Shown here piece by piece: positions 25,551 to 38,779 of a DNA stretch of 64,000 bases. The stretch lies in assembly GCA_037577475.1 (NCBI GenBank), contig CM075186.1:4339501-4403500 (forward strand), written 5' to 3'. Position numbers and translations under genes: made by a program. Within the stretch, counting starts at the first letter, position 1, and every line of letters starts with the position of its first letter. This DNA is from Chaunax sp. Z400. Lineage: Eukaryota > Chordata > Actinopteri > Lophiiformes > Chaunacidae. Below the pieces are notes generated by a model. It had not been told where the DNA came from. It saw nothing but the letters and a program-made list of their open reading frames with translations, and did no database searches.

Positions 25551-26011
25551 ACATATGAGAAACACATTATTGTTCCAAGCAGAATATTTGTATACAGTTT
25601 ATGTCTTTATACATGTCTATAGGGATCTATAAAGGCGCTTTTTAAGAACCTCCAAGGGGAATGAATTAGTCTAGCTTGATGGCAAGTAGTTAAATCTGTT
25701 TAAAATGAGATTAAACAGAGATTTTCCTAACAGATCATTTTGTAAAATACATCTTTTTCAGTCTTGGTTTAGCATTAAAGTCACAACATAGCTGTTTACA
25801 TATTTTGTAAATATATATTTAGAGAAAAATATTTTTTTCTATGAAAAAGTCCCTTGTAGCAAATCTCACATTTATTCATAATATAAAACACAATTTATTA
25901 TAAGATAAGTAACCTTTCTGTGTAACATAAAGCAGATGATTTGTTGTCACTGCACCTCTGAACCCACACAGAGACCTGGAGCTGTTTCACATTTTCTTCT
26001 CTCTCTGCAGA

Positions 26012-26690
26012 TTCTGCAGGACGACTGTGAGCCAGTTGGACCGTGAACGTCACAGCAGCACAGTCAGCTTCTTGTTTCAGACCGAACCATGTGTGGAAAC
26101 AACCCTAACAGGACAAGTTTCCTGCACCCACTGATTGAACTCTTGATTACAGAGCTGCATGGTAAACGGACGTCTCCGATCTGATGGACCAGAGATCATC
26201 TAGGAAGTGAAAAACGGGATAATGAAACTATCAGGAGGATTTTTCCAGAGCACTTAATGTGGACTGCTGTGTGGTTCTTCCCTTTCTTTTTTACGTTCAA
26301 CAAATAGTTTGAAGAGTCTGTTCACCACACTTGAAATACTAGATGGATGGTTGGAAGCCAATCAGGCCACACATAGCATCAACCAAATCATCCATCACAG
26401 AGAAAAACGTTGTCCTTTTTAATCTTCCCTCTGATTGTCAAATTGTTCTGGCAGTCACTGAATCCCACCCGTCTGGCACACAGGAAGCACCAAAACAAAC
26501 TGAAACATATTCACAAATACTGTTTGACTCAGTTCAACATCTGAGGAGGAGGAGGAGGAGGATCTCCTTCATCTCTTTGCCTCTCGATTCTGAGACTCAA
26601 CCGAACCAAGTGGCACCTTAAACTCACCATAGTTCTGCTTTTGATCTCAAACTGAGGTTTTTTTTTCTTTTTCTGACATTAAAATTAATT
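26012..26690 (+). other. Possible 3' non-coding exon of lmo1
   Basis: A strong acceptor (ttctctctctgcag) ends at 26011. A GAG|GTAATA donor lies five bases after the lmo1 stop codon, so a spliced 3' UTR would escape nonsense-mediated decay. Joined in place of exon 4, the exon would read FCRTTVSQ... to a stop at about 26135, a chance-looking frame that lacks the second LIM zinc ligands. A non-coding exon is therefore more likely than a coding one. A GAG-repeat lies at about 26545. Confidence 0.3.
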
Positions 26691-27501
26691 TTAATTTCAG
26701 TTTGTTTGCTCATTTTTTATCTACTGAAATGACCTAAAGCAGTGTGAGTAGGTGTGACTCCAGAACTAGATCCCCTCAGGAAACATTATGAGATACAGAA
26801 AAAAAACAAATATCTTCCAAAATTGTCATCTTCTCCTTCCAGAATCTATTCTAAAACACATTTACTGTCTTCTGATGTCCAACTGTTTTGAGTAGAGGGG
26901 GATTTAAAATATCTGACTGCAACGTTTCGTACATTTAAAAGATGTTTCACATTAAAATATTGCAGATGTAAAAAGAACAACCTATTCACAAGTCACATCA
27001 GTAGGAGGATTTTTTATCATCTGTGAGCTTAAAATGGGATCCAGCAGGGAAAAGAATGTAGCGTGAGGATGAAATGCACAGAAATAAGAAAGCAGCTGTG
27101 TGACTAAACCAAAAGTAACATAATTAGTACAACTTTATGTCAAGCAACGCCTCTGGGTTAGGTTAGGTTAATATATGGATTATGATTTAATTAGACTAAA
27201 AGAGACTGTTGGGCCTTGGTGGAGGTATGAACTCTATTAAGTGCCCTTCCACTTTTTAAATAAATAGAATTCTGGCTTAAATTCCCAGCCTGTGGTGTAA
27301 AAACATTAAGGTGGTGCTTTGGCGCCCCTCAGCGGTCAAATACACCCATTACAGTTCTGACGGACTTCCGGTCCTCCAGTCAAAACAAGGAAGTTAAGCC
27401 GATGGATGAGAAACGACACCAACCAGCTCCCATCTCCATCGCTGTCTCATCATAAACCCGTCAGATATCATCCACCGGAGGCTCACCGTTTATCTGTCGG
27501 T
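26691..27501. other. Intergenic plus ric3 promoter and 5' UTR
   Basis: No gene. It includes a fragment of the 2760-type repeat at 27211-27252 ('gggccttggtggaggtatg'). The last 200 bases are GC-richer and presumably hold the ric3 promoter and 5' UTR. No TATA box is evident. Confidence 0.4.
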
Positions 27502-30500
27502 ATGGTGATGTCAACGTTTCAGAAGGTGACACTCGCGACCTGTCTCGTGCTCTGCGTCGCTCTTCTGCTTCCCAAAATGCTGTTGTCCCGGGGGAGGAAG
27601 GATGCTGCGGAGCGGCCGGAGGGTGCGTCACGTTTCACGGTTCCTCTATATTTCCTTAAAATGTCTTCAGCACGGTGTGTCAGGATGCTGTTTACTAAAC
27701 TATTAGCTTTTAAGCTTGTGATGTGCTTTTTGGTAGTATTATTCATCACCTCTGTATCTTTATCCATGCAGTTATATTTCATCCCTGAAGAGGGCGCCAA
27801 ATATCCCACCACACCTGTTCTGGTTTATTATAGGCTTCTTATACCGTGTATACTGTATATACAGCCAGGTAAAACTAACACACTCCACCTTTATTGATCT
27901 ACACTAGGTGGACAAAATAATAGGAAAAAATAGTCAGTATAACTCAGTAAAGTTCACCAGCACCACAAATTGCAGCCTGCAAAATAACCATGCAGTTGAA
28001 TCAACCTCCAAAATAGTTTCAACAAAAACTTTGCATTATGCGAATTATTGCAGGACCATTAAATTGCATTATATAAATACTATTTAGTAAGAATATGTTT
28101 TGATGTATCAGCATTCAGTTTTTGGTTTTTCTATTCAATAAAGCAGGAAGGAATATAAATGCAGCTCAAAGTGCTTTGCAACAAATAAATTAGATGCACA
28201 AAGTGCTAAAAAAAGACAGAAAGAAAATAAAAAACAGGAAAATAAAATAAATGTAAATTGATAATAATAGTAAAGTAAACATGCATAAAAACAGGATATG
28301 ACAAAATACAACAGTAGTTCAAAAAATGATCAACTCCCAGTGAAAATAATTAACCTCTTAATTCATTAATTGTTTGGTCTGTGAAATGCTGTGAAAAATA
28401 AGAGACTTGTAAAGCCCAGTGTGTCTGTGCAGAAACTAAAGATATTCAGATTGTTCTGCAGTCCTTGTGAATCAGTCCCGTTTTCCCCTTGACTCCCAGG
28501 TAAATCCTCCTCCTCCTCCTCCTCACATCTTCCTCTCCTTGCAGGTTCAGGTCACCTCCCTCCGATGATGCACCGTCAGGTGGCTGCAGAGGCTCGTGGT
28601 GGCCTCTCCAGAGCGCACAACCCCGAGGCCATAGCCAGGGCCAAGGGTGCAGGAATGGGGGCAGGAACCAGCGGCAAATCCAACCTTGCGGGACAGATCA
28701 TCCCTGTGTACGGCTTCGGAATCTTACTCTACATCCTCTACATACTGTTTAAGGTGACTCAACCACAACAAGTTATTGTTACTCTGCATTATTTTTGTTG
28801 GATTACACAATTTAGATATAAAGTGTAGTAGTTATTAAACTACAGTAACATCAAACCATTCAGAACCATTAACAATACTTCACTTTAAAAAGGAATAATG
28901 CTGTTTTTAGCAGGTAGAAAAGTTTGATGTCATTGTGGAAGTGTTTGAAATACAAAGAGGAATTCTTCTGTGTTTTTTTTTTTAGCATTTTAACGCCGTT
29001 ATCATCTCCTTGTTAGATCACATCTAAAGGGAACAGCAAGCCATCAGAGGGCAGGTTCCCTTCGGTTCGGTCAGAGAACATGAAGAGAAAGATCAGTAAG
29101 TGTCAAACAACACCAGTCATACTTTTAGCATTTAGCAACTTTTGTCCTCAGTGTTTAAATACAGTTATTTTCCTCAATGTTTGGACAAAAGCGAATGAAT
29201 GCAATGTAATTTACCTACTCTACTTCCTGCGTTGTTATAAATAGTAGAAGTATTTATTGCTATTATCCAATGGCAGCTGTAAAACATAAGTTAGGAAAAT
29301 AATAGTGGGCTCAGGGGAAAGATAACCGAGAGTTAACAACAAAAAATTGGACAAAAGGTCATAAAAAGTAACAAAAAGTACAGAATGTGCTCATGCTTGA
29401 CAGAAGAGCCTCACAGGTCTGAAACCTTTCCTTTAGATGAATAAATCTCTATGGCTGACGTTTATCTCTGCAGTGCATTAACATAATGAGAAATAAATCA
29501 ATGCTGGTTATTTTCTGATATATCGATTCCCTTAAAGCATCATACAGTGAGATGAATTTCAGTCCACCCAGGCTGTAAAAACCAGAACTATACAATCATC
29601 TCCAAACCATTGTCTTTCTGTTTTAAAAAAAAATCTGTTCTAATCTGTTTGAGCTCAGACTGTGTTGAACTTTTCTGCCCTCTGTCATCCTCCAGCTGAC
29701 TTTGAGTTGGCTCAGCTGCAGGAGAAACTGAGGGAAACAGAGATGGTGATGGAGAACATCGTTTCCAAGGCCCACCACAGTCCTGACAGGTGAGTTTGTT
29801 TTCTGGTCACCCACCCCTTTCCCTTTCTCTTATTTCTGTGGATGGGGTCTGATACTTTTATGTGTTATATTCAGTGTGTGGTTGTATCAGTTAAAAGTTT
29901 GAAAAGGTCTTCTGGGGAGAGCTGGTAAAATTTTTTTACACTTTTCACACAAAAAAAACTTCATTTCAAAAGACAGAAACTAATTTTATTGTTTGTTTGT
30001 TCGCAGGATTGCACAAAAACTACAAAATAGATTTCTACAAAACTCTGGTGCATCTTTAGATTGAAGAATGGATCCAGGAATTGTTTTATATATTTCCATA
30101 GCACTGCGCTCTAGAGCATTTTTTCAATATTATCCCTAATTTCTCAGGAAATAATCCATAAATCATGATGTAAAAAAAACAAAAAAACACTCATATTTAT
30201 GGTGTCTATACTGTACCTTTGAATGTGTACAATTTAGTGTAGATCCAGATAATAATCTGCTGCATCAAAATATGTATTTGTAGGTGGTGATCCAATAGGG
30301 TTATACGGAACTGCAACCAATGTTTATCTGAAATAATGGGGCTTGGAGTGATTTCATTTGGTTCTGGTGAGTGTTGAATGCTGTTCATGTTGACACAGGC
30401 ATATCAGACTTGTATGGGACAAAATCAGTTTACTTTCCTATTGGCTCCACCCTACTAAACTAATTATTACTTACCCTGGTCGAATGTGAGGAAGCGTTCA

Positions 30501-32353
30501 TTCTTTTGACAGCTTCATAATTAACTTTGAAATGTAAGATTTGGACGTTAATTTGTGATTTTTTCTCATAATCCTCACAAATAATATTCCTGGAAAATTA
30601 AAGAGAGAAAAAAAATCCAAATATTTACTAAATTTGTGCTCGTCCCAAATTAGACACACCATTAACGGACTAGTTCATTAGTATTAGAGAGAAATGAAGG
30701 CCAATGAGGGTTAAATGTGTGAATTTAGGGGGAAAAATCTTAACGCTTCAGGGATGAAGATTGTTCAGGATGGTTGTTTGTTTTCTTCCTGTGTTTCAGG
30801 ATGAAGGGCGTGACGGCGGATCAGGAGAAGAGCCTCCTGCAGCAGCTGACGGAGATAACTCGGGTGATGCAGGAGGGCCAGCTGGTGGACAACGTGGCTC
30901 CAGAGAAGAAGAGCCAGGATGACTGGGAGGGTATGTGATGGCTTAATGTTTGTATGCTTAAAACCAATTAAAATTTTGAGAACCCCTGCCTTAGAGACTA
31001 ATGATTTTCTATGTTACAGTCCATTGATGCAAAAATCTGTGAGGGTTTTAGAATAATGTACCATCTGCCAACCTGCCAAGCAAGAAAAAAAAAGCTTATA
31101 ATAAATGTTCAGCAGAGACGTATCGTCGATGTCAGCTACGTACGATACTGTTAAAACGTTTATTCACATAGAATAGATTTATTTACATAGAAAGTATCCA
31201 TGCAAAAAGTAGAATTCTGGACCCTTATCATCCCTGCACAATTTGCTTTCTTTATTGAATCCTTATGTAACTTTTTGAGATGTCTTCTTCACATGGTTGG
31301 TAGAGGTGACAAAACTTTAATCGATTATATTTTGTTTGGTATCGTAGTTGTGAGCAGAAACTGTTTTTTCAGCACTTGCGCCAAATATTAACTGCTCTAA
31401 ATGACCACATCCAGATAATCCTTTACAGGGTTTGTGCTTTATGTTTGGTCTTTTTTCTTTGACTCAAAGATTCAATCTCAGTCCTCACAAGCAGATCTTA
31501 AACATCTTTCAGATGCACCAGCATGCAATTTCGCAAAAGCTAAAAGCAACACGCTGCTCTGTTATGATTTCTTAAGCTTCAGAGCGTCTGTAGGTTCACT
31601 TTGATTCTGTCTTTGCATGAACTGAAACCAGTGGCTTCCTGAATGGCTGTATAAAATCATTGAACACACATGATTTCTGATTAGTGGGCAAACACAAATT
31701 TCAGCTGCAGTAATACTGTAATATTGAGGAGTACCGAAGACCACTGATTGATTTTCAATATATTATGTCAAGATTTCAGCTGCACATTCCTAGACCGAAT
31801 CCAGTGATGGATTTTTGACACATCCTTCCATCCACGTTAATCAAGGAAATGCTGATCGATTAATGACTCATTACATTTCCCTAAAATGCCCACAGATTAT
31901 CCAGAGGAGCCGCAGCAGCACTGGGAACGTTCCCACTTCTGCTGCCAGCACAATCAGCAGAACTGCAGCCCACAGACGGAGACGCAGCCTGAGAGGACGC
32001 AAAGTGATGGAGCCGATACAGAAGACGTTCCTGATGACGTTAGAAGTGGAGCAGAGACCGAGGAAGCAGAGGATCTGATCAAAGAGGTAGCAGAGGATGA
32101 TGTGGGGCCAGAGAGTGTAAATGAGAGGGTGAACATGCATGAACACAGGGAGACGGGGGGTAAAATCGATCTGGGTGTCCCTGAGGAGGACCTGGCTGGA
32201 GTCTTGAAGGAGCTGGAGATCTCATTGAAGATGACGTCCATGATGGAGCAGGAGAAGATGGAGGACCTCAGCAGGACGACGGAGACGGACACTTCCTGCA
32301 GCACAGTCAGGCGGAGGAACAAGAGGAAGAGAGCAAAGAGAGCCTCACACTGA
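27502..32353 (+). CDS. ric3: RIC3 acetylcholine receptor chaperone
   Basis: An endoplasmic-reticulum chaperone for assembly and folding of nicotinic acetylcholine receptors (alpha-7 especially) and 5-HT3 receptors. Coding exons: 27502-27622, 28545-28753, 29017-29095, 29696-29789, 30800-30930 and 31896-32353, all with canonical borders and matching phases, 363 residues (human 369). An N-terminal hydrophobic segment covers residues 9-24 and is followed by MLLSRGRK. Then come LPPMMH, a linker rich in Gly/Ala, the membrane segment IIPVYGFGILLYILYILFK (92-110), and a coiled coil from about 139 (FELAQLQEKLRETEMVMENIV). A second helix carries EKSLLQQLTEITRVMQEG. The last exon is acidic and ends in a basic RRRNKRKRAKRASH tail. 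I chose ATG 27502 because it aligns with the known N-terminus. An in-frame ATG at 27406 would add 32 residues of no family likeness. Convergent with psma1. Confidence 0.92.
28501..28523. repeat. Short (TCC)n tract before ric3 exon 2
   Basis: Five to six TCC units form part of the polypyrimidine tract about 22 bases upstream of the exon 2 acceptor. Confidence 0.7.
29990..30300 (+). repeat. Fragment of the 2760-type dispersed repeat in ric3 intron 4
   Basis: Blocks 'cgcaggattgcacaaaaactac', 'atttctacaaaact', 'ggatccaggaat', 'aatttctcaggaaataat' and 'tgtacaatttagtgtagatc' appear in the family order. The 5' end is missing. Confidence 0.55.
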
Positions 32354-32616
32354 CGTCCAGCTGACTGCATATAAACTCAGGCGTGGGCCTGGGGTTTGTG
32401 AGGAGTGCTGCTTTTACATCTGTTCTCATCTGAGGCACCAAAGTTGGTGAATGCATGAAAATATGTTGCCTTGTTGTATTTTTTTTTTCCTTGAACAGGT
32501 GAGAAAATGTGTCTCCAGCAGTTTTGTATCACTAATATCAGCTTTTTCCATTGACTAGAAAAACAATATAGTTTATGCTCTTGATGTTAAATATCACTTT
32601 GAAATAATTCATCCAA

Positions 32617-32622
32617 AATAAA
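32617..32622 (+). other. Likely ric3 polyadenylation signal
   Basis: AATAAA lies 264 bases after the ric3 stop codon, the first such hexamer downstream. Confidence 0.6.
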
Positions 32623-32639
32623 GACTAAGGCACCATCTA

Positions 32640-33517
32640 TTCACATAATGGAAAGGCGGGTTAATTTTCTTAGCCCACAAAACATTTTCCTAATCAAACA
32701 AAAATGGGCTAAGCTAAAAGTGTCAGCACAAACTCCTTCTGAACAAGATGCAGGAGCTCAAATGTATAAAAGTGACCTCTGCATATTTCAGAATATCAGT
32801 TTAAATTTAACGTGTCTTTATGTCCAAGGTTAAGTTTTATACAGACGAGGAACCTGAATGCCTTTTAACACCCTAAACAGTGAAGGGATCAAATAAATGC
32901 ATTCTGCTAAATTAAAGGGGACAAGACATATTTCTTCTCACGCGATGGGAGAAATCTTCTGGAATAATTTAAACCTTTAACAAACCCGCTGTATTGTGCT
33001 CTAAATTAAAAGATTTTTACTTTTATAAACAATGTATTTATTGACCATTCTGAAAAGCACCAGAGTATACATATCCATGGTTACCCTGATTAACCTTCGG
33101 ATGGATTCTCCAACTCACTACTCCAGGTTTTGTAGTTTCACTTTGCTGTAAAGTAAAGGTCAACATGTAAAGACACAACGGCTCAGACACTTGAAACTCT
33201 TGTCTTCTTTACAACAATGCAAATATCCTTGCTGTCATGCTTTTCTAAGTCAGCTAAACATGTATTTAGAGGGCAGCACAATTCAAAAAAATGAGTTTAT
33301 TATGTGTATAATGGTAAACTTTACTCATACAAAAGCAACATCACATTGGATGATGTTAGCAGAGAATATTTTAAATGGACAGTTCAGTTAGTGGCACATC
33401 ATAACAACACATTCCCATCTAAGAATTACTCTGGTGGGTTGCAGTTAGGTGTCAGGTTGGTCTGGGTTTGTACCCACCCCCCCTCTAGTAATGGGGGGTG
33501 AATTGAGCGGGCTTGCC
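32640..33517. other. Convergent intergenic region of ric3 and psma1
   Basis: Between the two 3' ends. The right part is the psma1 3' UTR on the minus strand, and a minus-strand AATAAA occurs at 33037-33042, about 480 bases past the psma1 stop. No gene or named repeat is seen. Confidence 0.5.
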
Positions 33518-36500
33518 TCAGTGCTCCATTGGTTCATCAGATGCCTGTCCAGCAGCGGGTTCATCTGCAGGCTGAACAACCTGAGACACACAAAGAAGAG
33601 TGGTTTAACACAAGAACTTCAGAATCGGTTTGAATTTACATTAAATTAATATATCACTAATGGGATAAATGAGGTTTTAAACTGATATATTTCACTTTTT
33701 TGCCCTTATTTATCCACCCACACAAGAAACCTACATAATTTAGTATGGTTAATTAAAAGCGGATGATCAAAGTGAGCTTGGGATGAAACCGATAACAGCT
33801 TAATGATAAAACACTCTAAACTCCCATACAGGGAGTATTATTGTTTCCAAATTTTGATTATCATTAAACAGCATTGGACTACAGCGTACAGAAAACCCCT
33901 AAACACTGTGCAGCATCTGACACAGTAAGAACAGTCGACCAGCCGCAGGTACACATGTACAACATGTAACGTGGGTTTGTATGAATGAAAACATGGCAGA
34001 AGGCAGAGATTTCTCAGCCTTCTAAGAGGACTACATCAGGCTGTTTGTAAAAATTAAACAAGATGATATATAAGAAGATAAATAAACTATTCCGTCACAT
34101 GATGCTTGTTTGTAATGTGCATACTTTTGTACAAATAGGACATATTTCTGATTTATGTAAACTGATGATGATAGATGTGTGTAAAATTAATCAAGTTTGT
34201 CCCTCAAATTAACCCAAACTTGACTTTAAAAATCCTTGCATCCTGTGGTACCTTTCTCTGTGGCCTCTCCTCCAGGCCTTCCAGGAACGGGGCAACATCA
34301 TCATCATCATAAATGATGAACTCCATGTCCTTCCCCACAATGCCAATGGAAACATTCTGAAAGAAGGAGAAATATGGTTAAGAAATGGCCTACATGCTAT
34401 CAGATATAATAAAAAGATGGCATCATACTCAATGGAAACTAGTGTTGGATGTTATACTCCTTAGAATCCATTTAAGTTTGCTTTCATCAATTGGAATAAT
34501 GTTATCAATAACATATGGTGTCACATCAGACAGGAGTTGAGATTTGTTGTACCTTGGTAGTGAGGTCCTGCTCGGTCGGGAGGGTTTCTCTGAGAGCACG
34601 GAGGCCATGCTGGACCAGATCATTCAGATTACCTGAGAATGTGGAAGACACGGTGTGGAACTGTGACTACCCATGTTTGAGCTGTAAAGTTGCTCAATGT
34701 GATCTGAGAGAACAATGATGAGTTCTGATTTCTTAAACTGACATGGCATCATCCCTCATCTATTTATTCTGTAATTAGGGCATGTAGAACCCATAAAAGG
34801 TCAAAAATAGAGCCTGATTGGCAAAAATATTTCTATTTATTTGCAAAATGTTCCACAAGAAGAGCTTATTTAAAACTAGTTTATTTTAAGTGTAAGTTAA
34901 CAAGGCTAGAAAAACAGATGTAATCTTACAGTCTGCAAACTTTTCCATGCATCTCTCCAGGTAGGTGCGTGCAGACTGAGAGCGTGCTCCGATGGACATG
35001 GCTTTGCAGTCAAAGTAGTTGGCTGACGGGCAGGTCTGGAAGATATGAGGTCCCATATCCTTGGCAACACACAGCAAATCACCAAGAGTTATGGTCAGAT
35101 CTTAAATTCCAAACATGTATGACATTTTTTCTTTCACAGGGGACAAAAATAATATAAATAAAAGGATTTGGTTGAGCACACTCACATCATAGCCAGCAAT
35201 GAGAAGTCCAACACCGTAGGGCCTCCTCCCATACCTCTGTGTTGGGATTTGGGTTTCTAAAGGCTCAGTTAAGGGTTACTGTTGCCATTATTTGATTTTA
35301 CGTAGAAGCAATCAAGATTATTCAGATGAGAAAGATGGGCCAATATAACCACTGTTAACCATACACATCAAATAATGACTATAGCGCTTCAACATAACAG
35401 TAGTGAGGATACTGCTGCCAATAAGAGCGACAAGACGTGATGTGGGGAGGGGCCTGTCGAAGACAAATCTTGAGTCCAAGCACTCCTGTCGCATGAAGTT
35501 ACTGCAGGAGAGAGGGTGTTGGTATCATTTAAGATGAGTTACATTTGTTGGTTTGCAGGTTCACTGAAAATTTTTATTCAGACCATCGAGGCAGCTGTAA
35601 CCCACCAGAGCAGCCTGGCATCAGCAGTCAGCCCGGCAATGGAGATGCCAATGTGGTTGTCAACATGGAGGATCTTCTTCTGATGGGCAGCCAGTTCTGA
35701 CTGAGCTCTCTGCAGGGATGAGAACACATGCAATGGATATTCCAACCTGATGAATGATTTTCTCTCAAAACATTATTAGAATATAATTAAGTATAACATT
35801 TTTTAAGAGAGGCAGAAATATCTACAGACAAGTCTTTGAATGACTGTACCTTCAGTGCAACCAGGACTGCATGGGTTTTGGATTTGAGTCCTACAGTTGC
35901 AGAACCTTGCTTCACTGCCTCCATGGCATACTCGATCTGATGAATACGGCCCTGGATCGACATGAACATTAAGAATTTTCATTATTATATGACATATCAA
36001 TGCCACATACATCATTTACATTCTTTGAGTGTGAGGGACAGAGGTCGAGAAAACAGGGACTTACCTGTGGGCTCCATACTGTCACATCGTTGTCATACTG
36101 ATTGCGAAACTACAGATAAAAACAAGACATATTTTGACATTGACAATTTTAATTACAATAATATAACACACAATATCAGAGCTTACGTAGTTGTCTTGCA
36201 TTTTTCCACGGTTTTTCTCACGTTCTCAAAGTTGCGACTGGACAAGGCTCTGAACCTACAGCCTGGACCTTTCTAGACTTAAGTTTTAAATTACTACCAC
36301 GACTGAATAATTGATAAACGCAGCTTTGTGTGCAGCCACTCACCAAAAAGGATCCTGCAACTGAGTAAGCTGCAGCTGGGTAACTTTGACACTGCCATTT
36401 AACTACATCCTGGATAGTGCTAGCTAATGTTAGATGAGTTAAATGTTGACAATATAAACATTAGTTGAATCATTAAAGCAGTGACGGCTGGTACATAGGT

Positions 36501-37031
36501 TGATTTCTCAACATAACTTATAAGCAAAAAGCCCAAAACCGATGAGCTGAGGAAAAACGAAAGTAAAAGTCAAGACATGATTCTTCAGTTTGGTGCTAAC
36601 TCAGTCTATGGTGGCTAACGTCAGCTAGCTATTTTGCGTTAGCCAGCTAACTCTCTAAACACAAAACGGATTAACAACGCTAGTATGGCATGTTATTTGT
36701 CACTAAATGAAACTAAAACAGGATAATTACAAACATCACTCCATATAATATCAGATAACAGACTGTTAGCCGTAAACGATTTTTAGACACACGGCATTTA
36801 GCCGACATCCACGCAGCTAACGTTAGCAGCTACTGAGGGTGTTTTGCTTACTCACAGTGCAGCCAAAAGTTAGCTAGCTCACGTTAGCTTGGTGTGATCA
36901 AATGTACCTCATTATATATGTTTCTAATACAGTGTAAAATGCAAAGCAGATGTACGATTTATTTACTGTAAATACATGTCATATGACGTTAAACTGATCG
37001 ACGAAAGTCAAATTTCATTCATAGTTACCAT
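33518..37031 (-). CDS. psma1: 20S proteasome subunit alpha type-1 (alpha 6)
   Basis: A structural, non-catalytic alpha-ring subunit of the 20S proteasome core, acting in cytosol and nucleus. Minus-strand coding exons, in order: 37031-37029 (ATG only), 36109-36065, 35951-35850, 35709-35606, 35501-35413, 35256-35186, 35059-34930, 34632-34553, 34356-34252 and 33580-33518. Every border is AG/GT and all phases fit, giving exactly 263 residues, the human length. Landmarks are MFRNQYDNDVTVWSP, the alpha-type signature [111 protein letters not shown] and the tail EPMEH. Exon 1 contributes only the start Met. It is intact with no stops, as expected for an essential gene. It is the most distal gene, ending about 350 bases from the first satellite unit and 1.4 kb from telomere-like DNA. 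Confidence 0.97.
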
Positions 37032-37380
37032 CTCTCCTTTCAAAGGTGTCTGCTCTCCTTCGCTTGTGATCTTGATTTGATTTACTATCCTGGACTCGAC
37101 GTCAGGCAAAAGAGCGGAGCTCCGATTTCAAAAGACTGATCGATACTGCAAACAAACCTTTTAATGATGTTTTGAATCTGTCATCATGTAAATACAAAAA
37201 GAACAATCAAGATGATTGTATTCATGAATGATGACAATATAAATTAATTATTCATTTACACGTCAGGTTCTACGATCATACACAGCTGGTTTGAAAACAG
37301 ACCGTTTTTTGTCTCTGTTTTCTAGTGATTTTATTTTTTCTTATTCAAAACAGAAAATCAAAATCAAATAATGGATTTTT
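37032..37380 (-). promoter_or_regulatory. psma1 5' UTR and promoter side
   Basis: About 350 bases separate the psma1 start codon from the first satellite-like unit, so the core promoter must lie here unless it extends into the satellite. No TATA box in a suitable place is evident. The first 100 bases are GC-richer than the rest. Confidence 0.45.
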
Positions 37381-37381
37381 T

Positions 37382-38470
37382 TCCAACAATAATACATTTC
37401 TTTGCAGATTTGAGGTGTAGTGAAAACTTAATTTTCAACTGCGTTCAGAAAACTGATATTTTTGGTTAGAGGACATATTATGTGGTTTTTTTAAACGCGA
37501 ACAAAAAGTACAAAAAAGGCATTTACGGTTACAACCTGATTGGACAGCTTTATTTATGACAGATGTTGTGCGATGGAACTTTTTATCGACTGAGAACATG
37601 TACCATTATTATCAAGTGCCTTTACATTGAACTTTTGGAGTAATGCTACTTCAAACACCACGTAACGATCAAATAATACTTAAACTAATACTTTTTTTCC
37701 AACAATAATGCAATTCCTCGCAAGTTTGATGTATAATAATAAAATTATTATTCTCAACAGTGCATTCATGAAACTTATATGTGTCTTCAGAGGACAGAAA
37801 TTACTACATGTACTACTATTATCAATTACTTTTAAGTTGTATTTTTGGAGTAATGCTACTTCAAAACACCATGTAATGATCAAATAATGCATTTTTTCCA
37901 ACAATAATGCAATTCCTTGCAAATTTGATGTGTAATAAAACCTTTATTCTCATTGGTGCATTCATGAAACTTATATGTGTGGTTAGAGGACATATAGCAC
38001 TATGTGTAAAATTATGATGAAGTACTTGTATCTTGTATTTTTTGAGTAATCCTACCTTGAAATACCATGCAACGATCAAAATATTGCTCTTTTCCCCCTA
38101 CAATAATGCAATTCTTTCCAAATTTGATGTGTAATAAAAAGTTTAATTTCAATAGTGCCTTCATGACACTTAGATTTTCTGTTAGAGGACATGTAGGACT
38201 ATAGGTACAATTATTATGAATTACTTGTACCTTGTACTTTTTGGGTAATCTTACCTTGAAATACCATGCAACGATCAAAATGATGCTTTCTTTACTGCAA
38301 TAATGCATTTCTTTCCAAATTTGGTGTGTCATAAAAACTTTATTTTCAATAGTGCCTTCATGACACTTATATTTTCTGTTAGAGGCCATGGAGGACTATA
38401 GGCACAATTATTGTGAAGTATTGGTACCTTGTACTTTACGAGTAATCCTACCTTGAAATACCATATATTG
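37382..38470. repeat. Subtelomeric satellite, about 200-bp units
   Basis: Degenerate direct repeats. The marker 'aacgatcaaa' and its variants start at 37664, 37875, 38071 and 38271, i.e. every 196-211 bases. Each unit also contains 'aataatgcaattcctt/tttc', 'ttgatgtgtaataaaa', 'gtgc(a/c)ttcatgaaactta' and 'ttagaggacat'. A first, more diverged unit starts near 37382. The minus-strand open frames here (for example 38012-38389) are repeat by-products. The array ends abruptly at 'gaaataccatatattg' against CCCTAA repeats. Confidence 0.85.
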
Positions 38471-38779
38471 ACCCTAACCCTAACCCTAGTCCAACCCTAA
38501 CCCTAACAGCCCTAACCTTAACCCTAGTTCAACCCTAACCCTAACACTAGTCCGACCCTAACCCTAACCCTAGTTCAACCCTAACCCTAGTCCAACCCTA
38601 CCCATGACCCTTACAACCCTAACCCTAACCCTAGTCCAACCCTAAACCTAGTTCAACCCTAACCCTAACCCTAGTCCAACCCTAACCTTAACAACCCTAA
38701 CCCTAACCCTAGTTCAACCCTAACCCTAAACCTAGTCCAAACCTAACCCTAACGCTAACAACCCTAACCCTAACCCTAA
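38471..38779 (-). repeat. Telomere-like repeat block 1 (CCCTAA on +)
   Basis: Degenerate CCCTAA units mixed with CCCTAGTCCAA and CCCTAACAA variants. Telomere-like but interstitial. It sits between satellite units and replaces about 16 bases of the satellite consensus. Confidence 0.9.

Larger units (their letters stand above)
21998..26010. other. lmo1 3' region, mostly non-coding
   Basis: This stretch holds 3' sequence of lmo1 or an intron leading to a possible 3' non-coding exon, a tRNA-derived SINE, a minus-strand repeat fragment at 25445-25550, and a TTATCTTATCTTGTC pyrimidine tract at about 22905-22935. No protein family is recognised in any frame except the unexplained small minus-strand frame listed separately. 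Confidence 0.4.
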
